A DNA stretch of 64,000 nucleotides. Source: Arion vulgaris. Its lineage: Eukaryota > Mollusca > Gastropoda > Stylommatophora > Arionidae. The stretch is from NCBI GenBank assembly GCA_020796225.1, contig CM036775.1, positions 12,977,671 to 13,041,670 on the forward strand. Reading direction: 5' to 3'. Shown in pieces: positions 40,201 through 55,200 of this stretch. A program made the translations under genes and the position numbers. Under the pieces are notes generated by a model, which saw only the letters and a program-made list of their open reading frames with translations, was not told where the DNA came from and searched no databases. Numbering within the stretch: the stretch's first letter is position 1; each line of letters starts with the position of its first letter.

Positions 40201-43200
40201 GCGGCAGCCTAGAGTGCCAATAGTTATGGTCTCAACACTCACGACGGTAGGCAGAGGATCTCTGTAATAGAGACAATGGCTACAATCATGGACCAGTATG
40301 GTCAATGCCGGGAAGGAATACAATAGCAGACTACATTCCAAGAAAATACCTAGATAACCCTAACAGTAATATGGAGAGAAATTCCGAAGGATTTAACAGT
40401 CCTTAACAGATGGTGGCAAAGTTCTGCTCAGCACAAGCTATTTGTGGCTACAATACTTACAACTCGTAGCTTCTCTCTAATTTCAGATTCCTTTTGTTTC
40501 TGTGCTGTCAGTTGCTCTTCTTGTTTCTTGTTTAGTTTAAGAGTCTCTTGTGGTTTCTTGCCCTTCTTTTCCATTTCCTGAGGTGATGAAGGTGAAATTT
40601 AATGATTAAGTTATCTCTAACAATTACTAATACCAACACAGGACTAGCATTAAAGGTTGCTAAACTAAGAAGCAGTTAATTTCTTAATCAGAAAGTCACC
40701 AATACTACTAACACATAACGATTATCAAATTATGATCCGATTAAGTTGTCATTCTATGCTAAGAACTGCACACAATCAACTCCACTTTGTCTTTCTCAGG
40801 TGGATGATGGAATTGGTTGTTCACTCTTGTCATTAGGCGTAGGGGAGACTTTAATTTGTGTTACATGAGTCGCCCTTGTGTTATATTTGTGTTTATTTAG
40901 TGTGGTCTTAATATTGCCTATCCATCTTTTTTACAGTCTTCCCAGTGGCTCCATAACATGATCTACTTTTATTATATGCTGTTATTGGTGGTTGATTGTA
41001 TTCCATTCTCATTAAATGTTTGAAACATTGCATTTGTGTCTTTCAATGTATTTGGTGTATGAAGTAATGTCACTCTGCTTCTGATGTCCTCATTTTGTCA
41101 TCTTCTTTCCTGGTGACACCCCCACTGCCGTCCTCATTTTAAATTTCACATGTGGTAAGCTTTCTCTTGTGTATATATACACCAATTACACATGTACACC
41201 AAATTCAAGATTGGCAATTCAGCAATGTGTACATGTGGAAAAGCATCCAACACTGCACAGCAAATACTTCAAGACTGCTCTGAATATGATGTACTGAGGC
41301 AAACTCACTGGCTTAATGAAACAACACAGGACATAAAACTACATGGATCTCTGAGTGAGCTACAAAAGACAGCATTGAAAAATATACACAATATTTCAAG
41401 CGAACAAAAGAAATGAAGGATCGTCGTCTTCTGCGTTCGTTTGCTATGAATTCAGGCATAGTCAGGGAACCTGGTATGTCGCTTCTGATTTTTGCGTGAA
41501 GGCATAATTTTCTTATTATTAATGTTCTCCGCTGTATAGGTGTGCCTTCTCCAACTTCAGAGGTGAGGAAGGATTTCATTCTGGGCACAGTTGACTAAAT
41601 ATTCAATGGCAAAAAATGTCTCTAATTACAGTACAGAGAGCAGCTGTAATTTGGGCAGTTTTACAACAATAGCAGCAATAGTAATTAAAATACATGAGCA
41701 GAGAAAATAAAATAAGTAGTCACCTTTCTGATCTCCACTTCTGCCATCTGTTCTGCGAAAGAATAAAGTTTGTTCTCTCTTCTGACGTTCTGGTCACCTG
41801 ATGCTGCTTTCAGTGCACTGATGGAAATAAAACCAAATTATATATTATACTACGGTAACAGAAGTATTGTCAGCGTCTGTGTGTTAGAGGAAGTGAGCTC
41901 GGGCACAACCCAAGTGTACCTGATTCAAATTCCGCTGCGGGCAGTTTGTAAACAAATTTGATCCCGTGGATTTTTATGAATGTTAAAAAAAAGACCCCAC
42001 GGTTCAGAAAGTAATGGCAAACTACTGAATGTGTAATAGTGCCTAGAAAATCAACAACTCATTTACTGTGGTTGATAGTGACGTCCTGTAAAGGGAATGC
42101 CACGATTTTCTTTCATTTCATTCAAAAGAAGTATAACGATACCGCACAGACAACACAAAATATGGTCCTCGTAACACTTAACTCATTGGCTCCCATAAGC
42201 CGATGGGAGCGCCACTGTGTATTTGCTTTAGATCTATCATAAAGAAAATTCATTTACCTACAAAATGGTATATTACTAATAAAAATTGGTTACTAATTAA
42301 GAGAACTGCAGCTGAATTTGTACATACACCTGCAATGGGGAAATTGTTTACAAATAACTAAAACAAAAGTCAATGTAAACAGAAAAATACACACATTTTA
42401 TGTGAAAACTTTAACAAAATCATTAAACTAAATTATTAAATCACTGAAGGCATAGTTGAGCACAGCGTTCAATTTTTGAAATGAGGCGGGAAAAAGTGAG
42501 GGTGTTGTGAGTTCAACTCCCACAACCGTTGTTCTACAAGTGAAGTTAGGAACTTTCTCACCTGCCTACCGCAATACTTAGGGTTAGAAATGTAACGTGA
42601 CAAAAATTTGTTCCCAACAGTCTGCAAATGCTACGCAACACTTCATTTCCACTTGATGGTCTTAAAGTTTATTGTGTCTAAAAGTATTTTCCGCCGTATC
42701 CTTGGTGCAATGAAATAATTCCTTCGCCTTTAGACACATTTTGTAACCATCATCAATGCACTGCATTGAATAACCATGCACCTTTGACATGTACATTCAG
42801 AGATGGCATGGCTGTATGGCGGAGGGAGCTAATATTAAGGAAAGCAGGAACTCACGCACACACAAAAATCTGTCAGATGCACCTTACCTGGCTATGACTG
42901 AATTAATAGCTGGCGAACGCACAAGAAGAATAACCATGTGTGCTCTGATTTTGCATGGGTAGTGGCTTTCCAGCCTGTTTTATTTTCAGCTGCTAAGTAA
43001 TTTTATGTGTTCAACTTGAACACAGGATCTGCATTTTATTGTCTGTCTCTGAAAGGACTAGGGACTCGATCTCACAGAGATTAGGGATCTCACAGAGATT
43101 AGGGATCTCACAGAGATTAGGGATCACTAGGAAACAGTCAGATCGCTCCACACCTGATGCAAACTAAATATTTTTGAAGCGTGAGTCAATCCTGGCAAGC

Positions 43201-46200
43201 ATCATACCTCATTGCTACATGAGACCCCTTTTTCATTCGTCACCGACTAGTTATAGGATATAGGACAAATGGCGCTAATTTTAAAATGCAAACATGTCAC
43301 CATGAACAAAAAAAGAGCAATGTGCAACACAATATTTCTCCCCCCATTATGCTATCAGTGTCAAACCTGGATGCTGACATTAAAGGACAGAAGAAAACTA
43401 GTCACAACAGAGATGAAGTGTCTACACAGAATGCCGGGAGTATCAAGAAGAGACCGGTTTAGAATTGAAGACATCAGGAAAAAGTGGATACAACATTAGT
43501 ACTGAACTTTCTCGAGAAACAACAAATTAAATGGTTTGGCCACATAAGCAGATTACCAACACGCAATGCGTCAGAGACAAACGACAACACGATCTTCCTG
43601 AGTGAAATCCCACTTCAAGAGGTAGAATCATATACATATTTGGGCAGCAACGTAGACAAAGAGGGTGGAACAGATAGAGATGTTAAAATAAGAATACAGA
43701 AGGCAAGAGGAGCTTTCATTGCACTGGGAAACATTTGGAAGTCTAAAGAAATCAAATCTAGAACAAAAATTCAGATATTTAACTGTTAAAGCAGTTCTAC
43801 TGTATGGGTCAGAAACATGGAGAACAACTAAAACAATAGCGCATAAATTACAAACATTCATCAACTGGTGTCTGCGCAGAATAGAGGGAATAAGATGGTA
43901 TGATAGGGTCACAAATGAGGAACTTATGGAGAGAACAAGACAGATTCCAGTGAATGAACAGGTTAAAAAGACGCTGGCGCTGGATAGGACACACTTTGCG
44001 AAAACCGGGGGGGAATATAACAAGAAGGGTCCTTGCCTGAAACCCGCAGGGACAGCGAAAGAAGGGGAGGCCGAGAAATACATGAAGACAAGATTTGGAG
44101 GCGGAGATCAACAATATAAAGAAGAGCTGGAGGAGCTGCAGGAGATAGTAAGACTTGGCACGAGTTGGTTGAGGGCCTATGCCCCAATCCGGGTTAAAAA
44201 GGCAAAGAGAGAGAGAGTGCGCCAGAGAGTAATGTTACTCTGATACAGTGGATACAAAGCAAAAGGCTGGCCACGCAAAAGGTGGACCTCAGAGATAACA
44301 GAGGCGACGAAAGACACTATTTATGAAGCACACACATAAGCCAGTGCTAGAAATCTCTTCTGTGAGACAAATCAGGATTGGAGAAGAGAAAGAAAGAAAT
44401 GTAAAGAGAGGCTCGCTCCAGGTGTCTCCTGTTTTGATCTTACGCTGAAAGACAAAAAGGATAGACAGATGACTCGCACACAAAAGCCAGTACTATAAAT
44501 GTCTTCTAATCCTGACGCTGTGAGACAAGACAGGATTATAGAAAAGAAAAAGAATTATTTCTTTTCGATCCAGAAGCATTTGAGCTTTCAGCTCTTCGGC
44601 TCAGTGCCATGGACATCGTAACCCTTCGGTTTTTCTGCCAGTCTGCGGAACTGAACCACACTCACAGGGGGCTTGTCACCCATCGTCCAACGCGCTATGA
44701 ACATGCTGGGCAAAAGTAGAAGAATAAAGAAATGGGTTAATAGAATACATATCATATCTGAGCTTACCTCTCTATGATAGTTTTATCATACAATTCACCA
44801 TCTGGTGTCATGAAGATGCCATATTCTTCTTGAGTTATCCGAGTTAAAGATGGATTAGCCAACAGAGATTGTATGTACGTAATCAGTTGTGGGGCAATAA
44901 CTCCAGGGCTTACTAGTGCCAGTGTAGTGACAATATTCTCTTCTGTCTGAAAACACAACACAAATATATTAATCACTATTTGCTCATGATCTATATTAAT
45001 TAAGCATCCCTTCATGATTAAAACTAGCTACGGAAAAAATCAGTACTGCATGTGTAATACCGATTTTTAAGGCTGTGCAGAACTGGGGGGTGTGTGTGTG
45101 GGAGAAAAGAGGAGAACGACACACAAGCCTGAGGAATTTAATGGCTAGTGCAGTCGATACGAAACTGTTCGGTTAGTATTTTTTCTTTATGCCCCTGACA
45201 GAAAACAACTTCCTGGCCTTACCGGAGATTGAATCTGTGTTCTAATTCATTGGGCCAGATGCTCTTCACAAGTTAAAAATCGGTCAATAATGATGGACAC
45301 AAATCAGCCCCCCAATATATTCTATTTGTTCTCCGTATTTTTTATTTAGTTTTTAAAGTGTTCTCTTCCGTTGTTCGCTTGAAATATTGTCAATATAATC
45401 AATGTTTCTTGTAAAACTTTGCTGTCTTTTGTAGTTCCCATAGAACCCTGTGTAGTTTTTGTAAAACTTTGCTGTCTTTTGTAGTTCCCATAGAACCCTG
45501 TGTAGTTTCTGTAAAACTTTGCTGTCTTTTGTAGTTCCCACAAAACCCTGTATAGTTTTTCTTTCCAGTGTTGTTTCATTGGACCAGTGAGTTTATCACA
45601 GTGTATTATAATTGGAGAAATCTTGAAGTATATGCTCTGCAATCTGGAATGCCTGTACACATGGCTGAATTGACAATCTTGAATTTTGTATACATGTGGC
45701 TGCAAAGTTGATTGTATCCTGTTCTGAGGCATAGAATGATAACTTGTTTTAATCTGCTTATATTTTGGTAATTGTCCTGTGCTAGTATTGGTGGTTTTTC
45801 TAATTCATTGAATTATCCTTTTCTTTAGGTGGTAGGTAACTAGTACATCAGGTTGCTCTCCTGCAGCTTCTTCTTCTTCTTCAGACACTCCTTATTGACC
45901 ACTTGTTTAACACTATGATTTGTTTGTGATCTGAGCCTAAAAGCGACTGTATGCTGTGCCAGTTATGCACCTACAAGTAGGCCAGCACATCCGATTTCTG
46001 TGACCCTTTATTTATTAGGAAGCTTCCTAGCTCCTACATCAGTCGCCTCTTACGACATGCATTGTAGGTTGCAGTGGTACAATTCTTTGTTCCCTTTGCA
46101 GGCCCTGCATCACGCAGGAGGCACTCCCGCAGCAACGTCCTTGACCAGTCGTTGTGCTGTCTTATTTCCTGCTATTCCATAGGGAGACGGTATTAGCACT

Positions 46201-49200
46201 AGTTGCACAGTTCCAGCAGCACATTTTAAATCTAATATTTGATTTAGTAATCTGACTCGACTTAACATAGACCAACTATAATATTCTTGGCTGTATATGC
46301 TGGAGTGCAGGGTAACAAACGTGCTGACTTTCTTGCAAACAATGCCTGACTCAAGCTGGAAGGAGTATGAACAGAGTCGATGTCATCAATGCGGTGCGTT
46401 CTCATTTATGTGATATGTGAGAATTAGGAGTTAAGTTTGGACATGGCAGACAGTGTCATCTTCATGGGTACAGTGAGGAAGTGGACTTTGGGATGACTGC
46501 TGCACATTGACAAGGAGTTGAACAGCTAGGAATTATGTGCTCATCTGATCAGACCCGTGCAATTTAACTGCCATTATGGAATTGCAAACTAGTGTTACTT
46601 CTCCACTCGTATGTTTATTTTCTCTCTATCCCGACAGAAGGTTTCAAATCTTCTAATGCTGAATCTATTTTCCGGTTGCGACTCTACCAAAAGGGGAAGA
46701 ATGGATCCCAACAGATGGAAGCATGATGAACTATCTCAACGTTATCATTACTCTTGGAAGAGAATGTAGAGATTGGGGCAACATGAAGGCTGATCTCGCA
46801 GTTAAGCAGCTGATAGAAGATAATGCAAGGGATGATGATGTTGTTGTATATACCGATGGGTCGGTTCAACGTGGTGAGAAATCCGCTGGGGTTTCTTGGC
46901 TAATGCGCATGGTAGGGTTGTTGCAGAGCGAAGTGGGGCATACAGGACAACTACTTCTAGTATGAGGATGGAGGTTGAGGCACTAGCTGCCCTCCATTGG
47001 ATTTCTGGGACTTCATTTACTGGGGCAGTTGTTGTATCTGACTCTCAGTCGATGCTTCACAAGATCCAGAAGGGCAGGTTTCGGTATGAGTGGATGTCGC
47101 TATAGAAGTTTCTAACCTCCAGCGCTTACGTGGATATACTGTCCTGGGCATGCGGGTGTTTACGGTAATGAGAGAGCGGATAAGCTTGCATCAACAGCAT
47201 CGATTGTTGGGGAGTTGAAGATGGATAAGGGGATATTCTTCGTCTCTTCGAGACTCTCTGTTGGATGAGGACACTAAAATCGATGTTGAATCGATCAAGC
47301 GATTTAAGCAGTTTGGAATTACCCTTGTTCAAGTCGAACTGGATGCCTGAGAGGCAGAGTGAGAGGTGTGTTTAATCAGCGAGCCACAGGAACCATCAGT
47401 ATGCATACTCTTCGATATCTGTTGGGGAGACTGAGCACCTATGGGTTTGCCCGAGTGCAATGACGTCAGTTTAGTAACCAATAACCAATAACTATTTTCC
47501 GGATTAGGGTGTGTCTCTTGGATACAATAGATATCAATCCTTTCTGCCTGCAGGCATTCCTCTAGTTCTTGTTTTTTGTTGGTTACACCTTTTGCATTAC
47601 GGACAACGGAGATTGCATGGGAATGCCCAATATGCCTTGATGTCAATCGAATAACATAACATTCTAACATTTAACTCAACACATCAACTATAATATTCTA
47701 TCATTTTATCTTGCCAACGTTAGACTGACCTCAGTAAGTAAGTCTCCTGTTGTTACTCGAGCCAAGCATTCTTGAGCATGTCTTGACACAAAACTGTGAG
47801 GGTCTAGGTTCAAACCTCTCAGTATAGTCACCCATAAATCCTTCTTGACATGAGCTATAAATAGATGTAAAGAAACACAATTATCCAATTAGAAAGCACA
47901 TAGAACACACAGTGACTACCCTAATAGAGACCAAAAAAGTCCAAAGAAAATATAGCAAGGAACCCAAATTGGCAACCCTAAAGTAAGGATGCAAACCATC
48001 AGTATGCATATTCGATATCTGTTGGGGAGACTGAGCACCAATGGGTCTGCCCGGAGTGCAATGACATCAGTTTAGTAACCAATAACCAATAAGGATAAAC
48101 ACTATCTAAAATATGTCTAGACATAAGCATTGATAGACTTTGTTGTCAATTAAACTTCTTCTTTGAACGCTTCATATCGACCATTTGTTAACCACTCGGT
48201 GTGATTTGTATGTGATCTGAGTGTAAGAGCGATTGTATGTTGTGTCAGTTATAAGCCTACAAGTAGGACATCTCATCCGATTTTGTGACACTTTTATTTA
48301 CTAGGTAGCTTCCTAAGCCCCTACCTCTGCCTCCTCTTATGACATGCCTTGTAGGTCGCAGTGTTACTACTCTTTGCTTCCCATGTCGGCCCCGGCACCA
48401 CATGGACAAAAACAAATTTATTAACGAGTAGTTATCGATATAAGGGAAGACCGTATACAGATAATATTGTACTGTATATTGTTTTTCTACTTTGTAGCTC
48501 AAGCAGTAGTGAGCTCAATCACAAACACAATAGTACCTGGTTCAAACCCCACATTGGGCAAATTCGTTTACGTGGGATTACAAAAGGTAAAAATAGACCT
48601 ACCGTCCAGAAAGCAATAGCAAACTACAACTGAACGTATAAGTGGTGCCTAGAAAACCAATGTCTCGTTTACTGTGGTTGATGGCTACGTCCTGTGAAGG
48701 ATCAGTTATCAGAGGACTATCATCATAGCACTCCGGATATGTCCATAGGTGCTCCGATCTCCGCAAATCCAGCAGCATCCATCAGCCCAACACGCCAGTC
48801 CGATGTTGATTAATCAGTCTCTTTGCATATTTGCTTTGCCGTTCTTTTCGGGCTGCACCAATATTGACACCCATCTCTTTCAATCTGGTCAGCGAGTGGT
48901 ATTCACAGCCCTGAAACTCCTCTGTTCAGAAAGACTCTCGCATTGCGTTAAGAATGTCATTTCGGTTCATTGCAGCTCCCTCGGATACTGTGGCCATACC
49001 AGCCAATCTGTCAGCTCGTTCATTACCCCTGACTCCTGCGTGTCCAGGGATAAAAATGAAGGTTATTTCTTTGATCCCAGTCTGTACCAGTACCTCCACC
49101 CAGTTCCGTCTCACCATTCCTGTTTTAACTTTACGAATCATACTCATGGAGTCACTGAGTATAAAAACATGCGTGAAGTCATGAGACGACAACCACATCA

Positions 49201-52200
49201 CTGCCCGTACCTCCATAGTCAAAATACTTGTGGTTGTCGCGTAGGCCCCACTGGGCTCTCCTATTATTTTTTCCTCCTGAGCGTGCAGAAAAAGCCTGTA
49301 AAGGATATGCAATGATTTTCATTTTCCCCCAAAATTACAGTACTTTGTGTTTACATGGTTCGCTATGAGTAAATATTTACTGTTTATGAAGACAACTGAT
49401 ACTGGTTAAACATTGTAAGGTTTCCTGGTGAAACAATCCCCAAAAAGTAGATAATGGTTGCGATAAGATGAACAATAAAAAAGTAGATAATAGTTTGTGT
49501 GGCGTAGAGGTTAGGTGCTAGAATCTCATTCCAAAGGTATTCAGTTTGCTCCCTGCTGGCCAATCAAGATATTTTTCCAGATCCCTGTGAGTTCCTAGTC
49601 TTATCAGAGACGGGTGACAAAACGTAGGTCCTGTGTTCAATGTGAGCAAATAAAAGAACCCGTAGCAGCTCAAAATTGAGATGAGAAGACTGGAAAGCCG
49701 CTGTCCGGGCATAATTCATTAGATATTTTGTATTATTTTTTTGGGAATAATTCTATCAGGATCCTCGCTGGTGCTACAGAGTTCATGCACTGCTGAGATC
49801 TTCCTGTGTAAGAAAGAGATTAGAACACATATGGTAACTCATCAAAGTGCAATGATGATGGTCCTATCAATCAATCAATAAGATAATTGTCGAGATAAGA
49901 TTAACAATTACCATAGTAAAAAACAAAAGAACCGCAAAAATCGAATGTGCTAGCCTACTTGTTGCGCATAACTGGCACAACGTGCAATCGCTCTTAGGCT
50001 CATATCACATACAAATCACACAGTGGTTAACAAGTAGTCGATATAGAGTTCGAAGAGAAAAACATGAACAATCACAAGAAGTACAAATTGGCTCAAACTA
50101 ACAATCAAATAGTAGACAATGTGTAGACACTTGTTTACCTATATAAGGATGATGAGCTGGTTTCAACGTTGCCATGGCAATTTTCTCTGCATCACTTGGA
50201 TCAACTTTCTCAACAGCACTGATAGTTTGTAGAGTTGAAGCAATAATACCAGGGTTGACTACTCTGCTACCTGGCACATCCCCACTCTCTGACTTGGAAC
50301 TATCTTCATCTTTGGCAAGGGACTTATAAAGTTCTGATAACTGAAAAAATAGTTGTGTATAGTTTACATTTTTGAGATGATGTATCACGGCCCTGTGGTT
50401 CAATACAATATTGATAAAAAAAAAAGTAAAGGACCCTTTTTATACCATGAGGCATATAGGGTAATATGCGCCTGAGTAGTTACCGGGGCCCAAATTTGGG
50501 GTGTAAAGAATAGAACCACTGTTACCTGCCACACATGATGTAAGAGGCGACTAAGGAGATTTGGCTGAAATCAGATGCATGTGTCCTAAACGTGTAGAAG
50601 TCTATGCGTTTAAGGGCCTACCAAACCAATGTGCAACGTATACACGTTCTTGGCAAAGATCAAACATATCACAAAGAGTGATTAAAATTGGCTGCAAAGA
50701 ACGGATGCAAAGAAGGAAGAGGGTAATATGATGTTAGGCCGGCATTTTTAATTGATCGTCGACACACGATGGGAGTTGTAGTCAATATCATGCAGGCCAC
50801 CTTTACCCCCAAGTCATTTTTCTGGTTCTCATTTAAGGCTGGGGTGACCTGAGAGCTGTTACGTTTGGAAAAAATCCACGCCCACTGTGGATTTGAACCC
50901 GGCCGCTTAGCATAAGAAGCGAGCTCACTAACAACTACGCTACTGCGGCTCTCACAATATTGATGTTTTAAGTAAATACAAACAAGTTTTCACATAACTT
51001 TGAGCATTGCAAACTTTGACAATAATAGACTACACAAAATTCAAGATTCACAAATCAATCAAATTTACTATTGTCTAGCCTCAGGTGGATGATGAAATTA
51101 GTTGTCCACTCTGCCGTTAGCGCAGGGGTGGAGCTTTAATTTGCTTTCTAGGGCCAGATGAGTCGCCCTAGATGTGTTATATCCGTGTTTATTTAGTGTG
51201 GTCTTGATATTGTTTATCCATCTTTTTCTTGGTCTTCCCTTGGCTTTAGTACTTAATCTCTTTTTACTGTATGCTGTTATTAGTGTTTGGTTGTATTCCA
51301 TTCGCTTGTGTAAACTTCACTGTCTTTTGTAGCTCACATAGAGGTCTGTATAGTTTTCTGTCGAGTGTTGTTTCATTCGACTAGTGAGTTTGCCTCAGCA
51401 TATCTCATTTTCGCGGCAATCTTGAAGTATGTGCTCTGCAGTCTAGGCTGCCTGCCCACATGGCTGAATTGCAAATCTTGAATTTTGTATATATGTGGCT
51501 GCGGAGTCGATTGTGTGCTGTTCTGAGGCAAAGAATAACTTGTCCTAATCTGCTCATATTATAGTACTAGCCACAGAATACTTACATTAAAATACTAATA
51601 TGACATCATCATGTGCCTGAGCACACCATGAAGACAATAAATATAACCCCACTGCAAATGTTACTGGATATAAATGCAGGCCTAAATCAGTTACTAAAAA
51701 CTGAATAACAAAAAAAAATACTTGATGGATTGATTCTTTCATCATCATTGGAGTACTATGTGTGCTCTGATCTCTTTCTAACACAGGAAGATCTCTAGCT
51801 GCAGTGCACGAACTCCATAGTAACGGCGAGGGTTCCCAATGCAATTTTAAAGGAATATTTGAAGGATTTGAAAGAAAAATCTTCAGAATGAATTTTTCCA
51901 GCCTGCCCTTCTCAATTCTGAACTGCCAAAGGCTCTTTTACATGCTCAACTCGAACAATGGACCTACATTTTATCACCCATCTCAGATAAGACTAGGAGC
52001 TTGATGTCACCTACAATGTGATCAGGAGCTCTTGAAAAATATCCAGATGGCTCCAGAGAGATCGAACAGAGCACATTTAGAACAAGAGGCGAGTACCTTA
52101 CCTATAAGCTACAGAGACAAGAAAACAATACTTACTTTCTGGGACTCCAGTACTGTTTGAAACTCCTGAATAAGAGATATAGCAATGCGAGCACCACCAA

Positions 52201-55200
52201 GCATGGCCAGGATCTTCTTTGTAGTAGCCGCTGCTGCATGTCGGACTGACCACAAACGACGACACAGACAAAATATTAATGCTCTGTAGTAAGGTCTGGG
52301 GAGGAAAGTAAACAAAATGTAAACTATTTACAATTTGCAAACCATAAAAAAGCAACAGATAAGTAAAACTTTTAAGCATCTCTGCGGCGAGGAGGTACAG
52401 TGCTCACTGCAAGCTACAAACTACTTGGTTCGTATTCCACAATAAACGATCAGGCTATTTTCCAGCGATTACTGATCTTAGTTTAGTCATTGGATCATCA
52501 TCACTGCACATCACACCAACTAGTCCATAAGTGCTCCGATCTCAGTATGTCTCTTAGTTTAGTCATTGGATCATCATCACTGCACATCACACCAACTAGT
52601 CCATAAGTGCTCCGATCTCAGTATGTCTCTTAGTTTAGTCATTGGATCATCATCACTGCACATCACACCAACTAGTCCATAAGTGCTCCGATCTCAGTAT
52701 GTCTCTTAGTTTAGTCATTGGATCATCATCACTGCACATCACACCAACTAGTCCATAAGTGCTCCGATCTCAGTATGTCTTAGTTTAGTCATTGAGTCAT
52801 CATCACTGCACATCCACCAACTAGTCCATAGTGCTCCATCTCAGTATGTCTCTTAGTTTAGTCATTGGATCATCATCACTGCACATCACACCAACTAGTC
52901 CATAAGTGCTCCGATCTCAGTATGTCTCTTAGTTTAGTCATTGGATCATCATCACTGCACATCACACCAACTAGTCCATAAGTGCTCCGATCTCAGTATG
53001 TCTCTTAGTTTAGTCATTGGGTCATCATCACTGCACATCACACAACTAGTCCATAAGTGCTCCATCTCGTATGTCTCTTAGTTTAGTCATTGGATCATCA
53101 TCACTGCACATCACACCAACTAGTCCATAAGTGCTCCGATCTCAGTATGTCTCTCAGTTTAGTCATTAGATCATCATCATCGCACACACCAACTAGTCCA
53201 TAATGCTCGATCTCCTCCTCAGTATGTCTCTCAGTGTGTAGCAACTAGTGACACTGGTTCTTTAATGGTTTACTATTCTTCTTTGGCTGCCATCATAGTG
53301 TTCTTGTCTAGCTATACCACATTTGACTTGGGAGTTTTACTGATCTCAATGTAGGTGAAATCAAGTATCTAGTACTATCAGAAATATAGGATAAAACATA
53401 GGTCCTATATTTGAAATGGGCGTGTTAAAAACCCTAGGAAGTTGAAAATCAATAACAGTTGGCTTAAAAGTCGCAGCATGGTCAGAAATCATTAATGCCA
53501 GTTAAAAAGTCTCTACAAATTGTCACCTTCCTCAGATTTAGCATGAATTCCATAACTCTGGCAAGAATCATGAGGGATCTCCAAGACAAAATGCACCCAT
53601 GAACTGAATGACAGGGATTTGAACATACAAACTTCAGTACTGATGCGACAGCGTAACCACTTTGCCAATGAGACTCCATCCTTCCTACTGGTCACAGTTT
53701 GGTTGGGTTGATCCATTGTTTCAATGTAAACATGTAGTGTGTCCACAAGACTTTCTACAATATAGGCTCGACCTTACCAAGGGGTTTAGCACAGGATTTA
53801 AAATAAATTAGTCTGAAGATGGGTTTTAGAAGCTATCTGCTTACCTTGCCACATCGTCCGTCATTTTATTTGGAAAATCTAGTATCAATCTCTCTAGAAG
53901 GAACAATAAACTTTGCAATGCTGGAAAAAAAAAGGAAACAATTAACTCTTTCCGCACGCAATTATTTCCTCAGTTGTACACGGTTAATTCAAGGGAGGAT
54001 AAAGAAAGCATTTTAAAAATTAAAAAATCGTAACTACTCAATAGATAAACATATATATATATATATCTTATTATATACTAATTTGAAGAAAATTGGACAA
54101 CCTATTAGAATAACAAGGTTAAAAAGTAATAGAAGTAAAACTAGAAAGACTTGTATAAGGGGAAACAACTCATATGGTGCAGAGTAAGCGAATGGCGTTT
54201 AACTGCAATATGCTGTGGCGCAGTGTGCGGCGATTGGCATGGAAAGAGTTAGGAAAGTTGTAGCTGTGTAGATAATAAAAGTGTTGAGAAAAAGTATCAT
54301 GTTTTTTGTTTTTTTAGTCCGCTTTCAACTCAGACGGAGTTTCATCTCTGAAACTGATTTTTGCGTGAAAATCTGTTTTCCAATTTCTTACAATGGCAGC
54401 AGCGTGCACATTGTAAATTACTTTACACTGGCAGCCGTGTGCTCAATGTACTCGTAATTAGTATTCCTCGCCATATAGGCAGATTTTCTCCGACTTCAGA
54501 GTACTCACGTTATCGTCCTGAGTAAGACCAGGGACTCGAACAAATGCCGGACAGTGAGGTTCGAACCCGAGCTATGAGGCGTCTCACAGCTAGCAGGCTG
54601 AGCTACTATCAACTACTCTAGGCAGTCCCCCAGTATCATGTGTAATTCTTCTTGTAGGGAAAATGATGAATGATGTGGTCAACATCATGAAGACTGTTTT
54701 ACTGCCCAGCATTTCTCTTTCTTACTTTTCTGTAATCCTGTTTTTGTCTCACAGCATCAGGATAAGAAGAAATTTCTAGAACTAACTGTCATAATTTTTT
54801 TTCACAGCCTGTTATTTTTGAGGTCCAACTTTTGTGTGGACAGCCTATAGCTTCGCATCCACTGTATTGGATTAGCATTGCTTTTTGAGGTGCAATGTGG
54901 GTTGGTAATCTGCTTATGTGGCAAAATCATTTAATTTGTAGATTCTTGATGAAGTTCAGTACTGATGTTGTATCCATTTTTTTCATAATGTCTTCATTTC
55001 TAAACCGGTCTCTTCTTGTTACTCCTAACATTCTGTGAAGACATTTCATCTCTGTTGTGACTAGTTTTCTTCTGTCATTTAATGCCATTTTCCCAGGTTT
55101 GGCACTAGTAGCATAAAGGTAGGGAGAAATATAAATCTCGCAACCCCTGTTAGATGCCTTTACTAACATGCGAGAGGAGATAGTAGCTTAACTGATTGGA

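Noticed and set aside
43719..44243. 174-codon plus-strand ORF as a host gene
   Set aside because: LYGSETWRT and INWCLRRI are RTE reverse-transcriptase C-terminal motifs; it is a LINE relic.
48749..49315. 188-codon plus-strand ORF as a gene
   Set aside because: It is the antisense shadow of an RNase H LINE segment ([14 protein letters not shown]) on the minus strand.
54560..54631. tRNA gene at the SINE K head (also heads of SINE D, E, F, J and N)
   Set aside because: Promoter boxes are tRNA-like, but no clean cloverleaf with an acceptor stem was found, and each continues into a SINE body.
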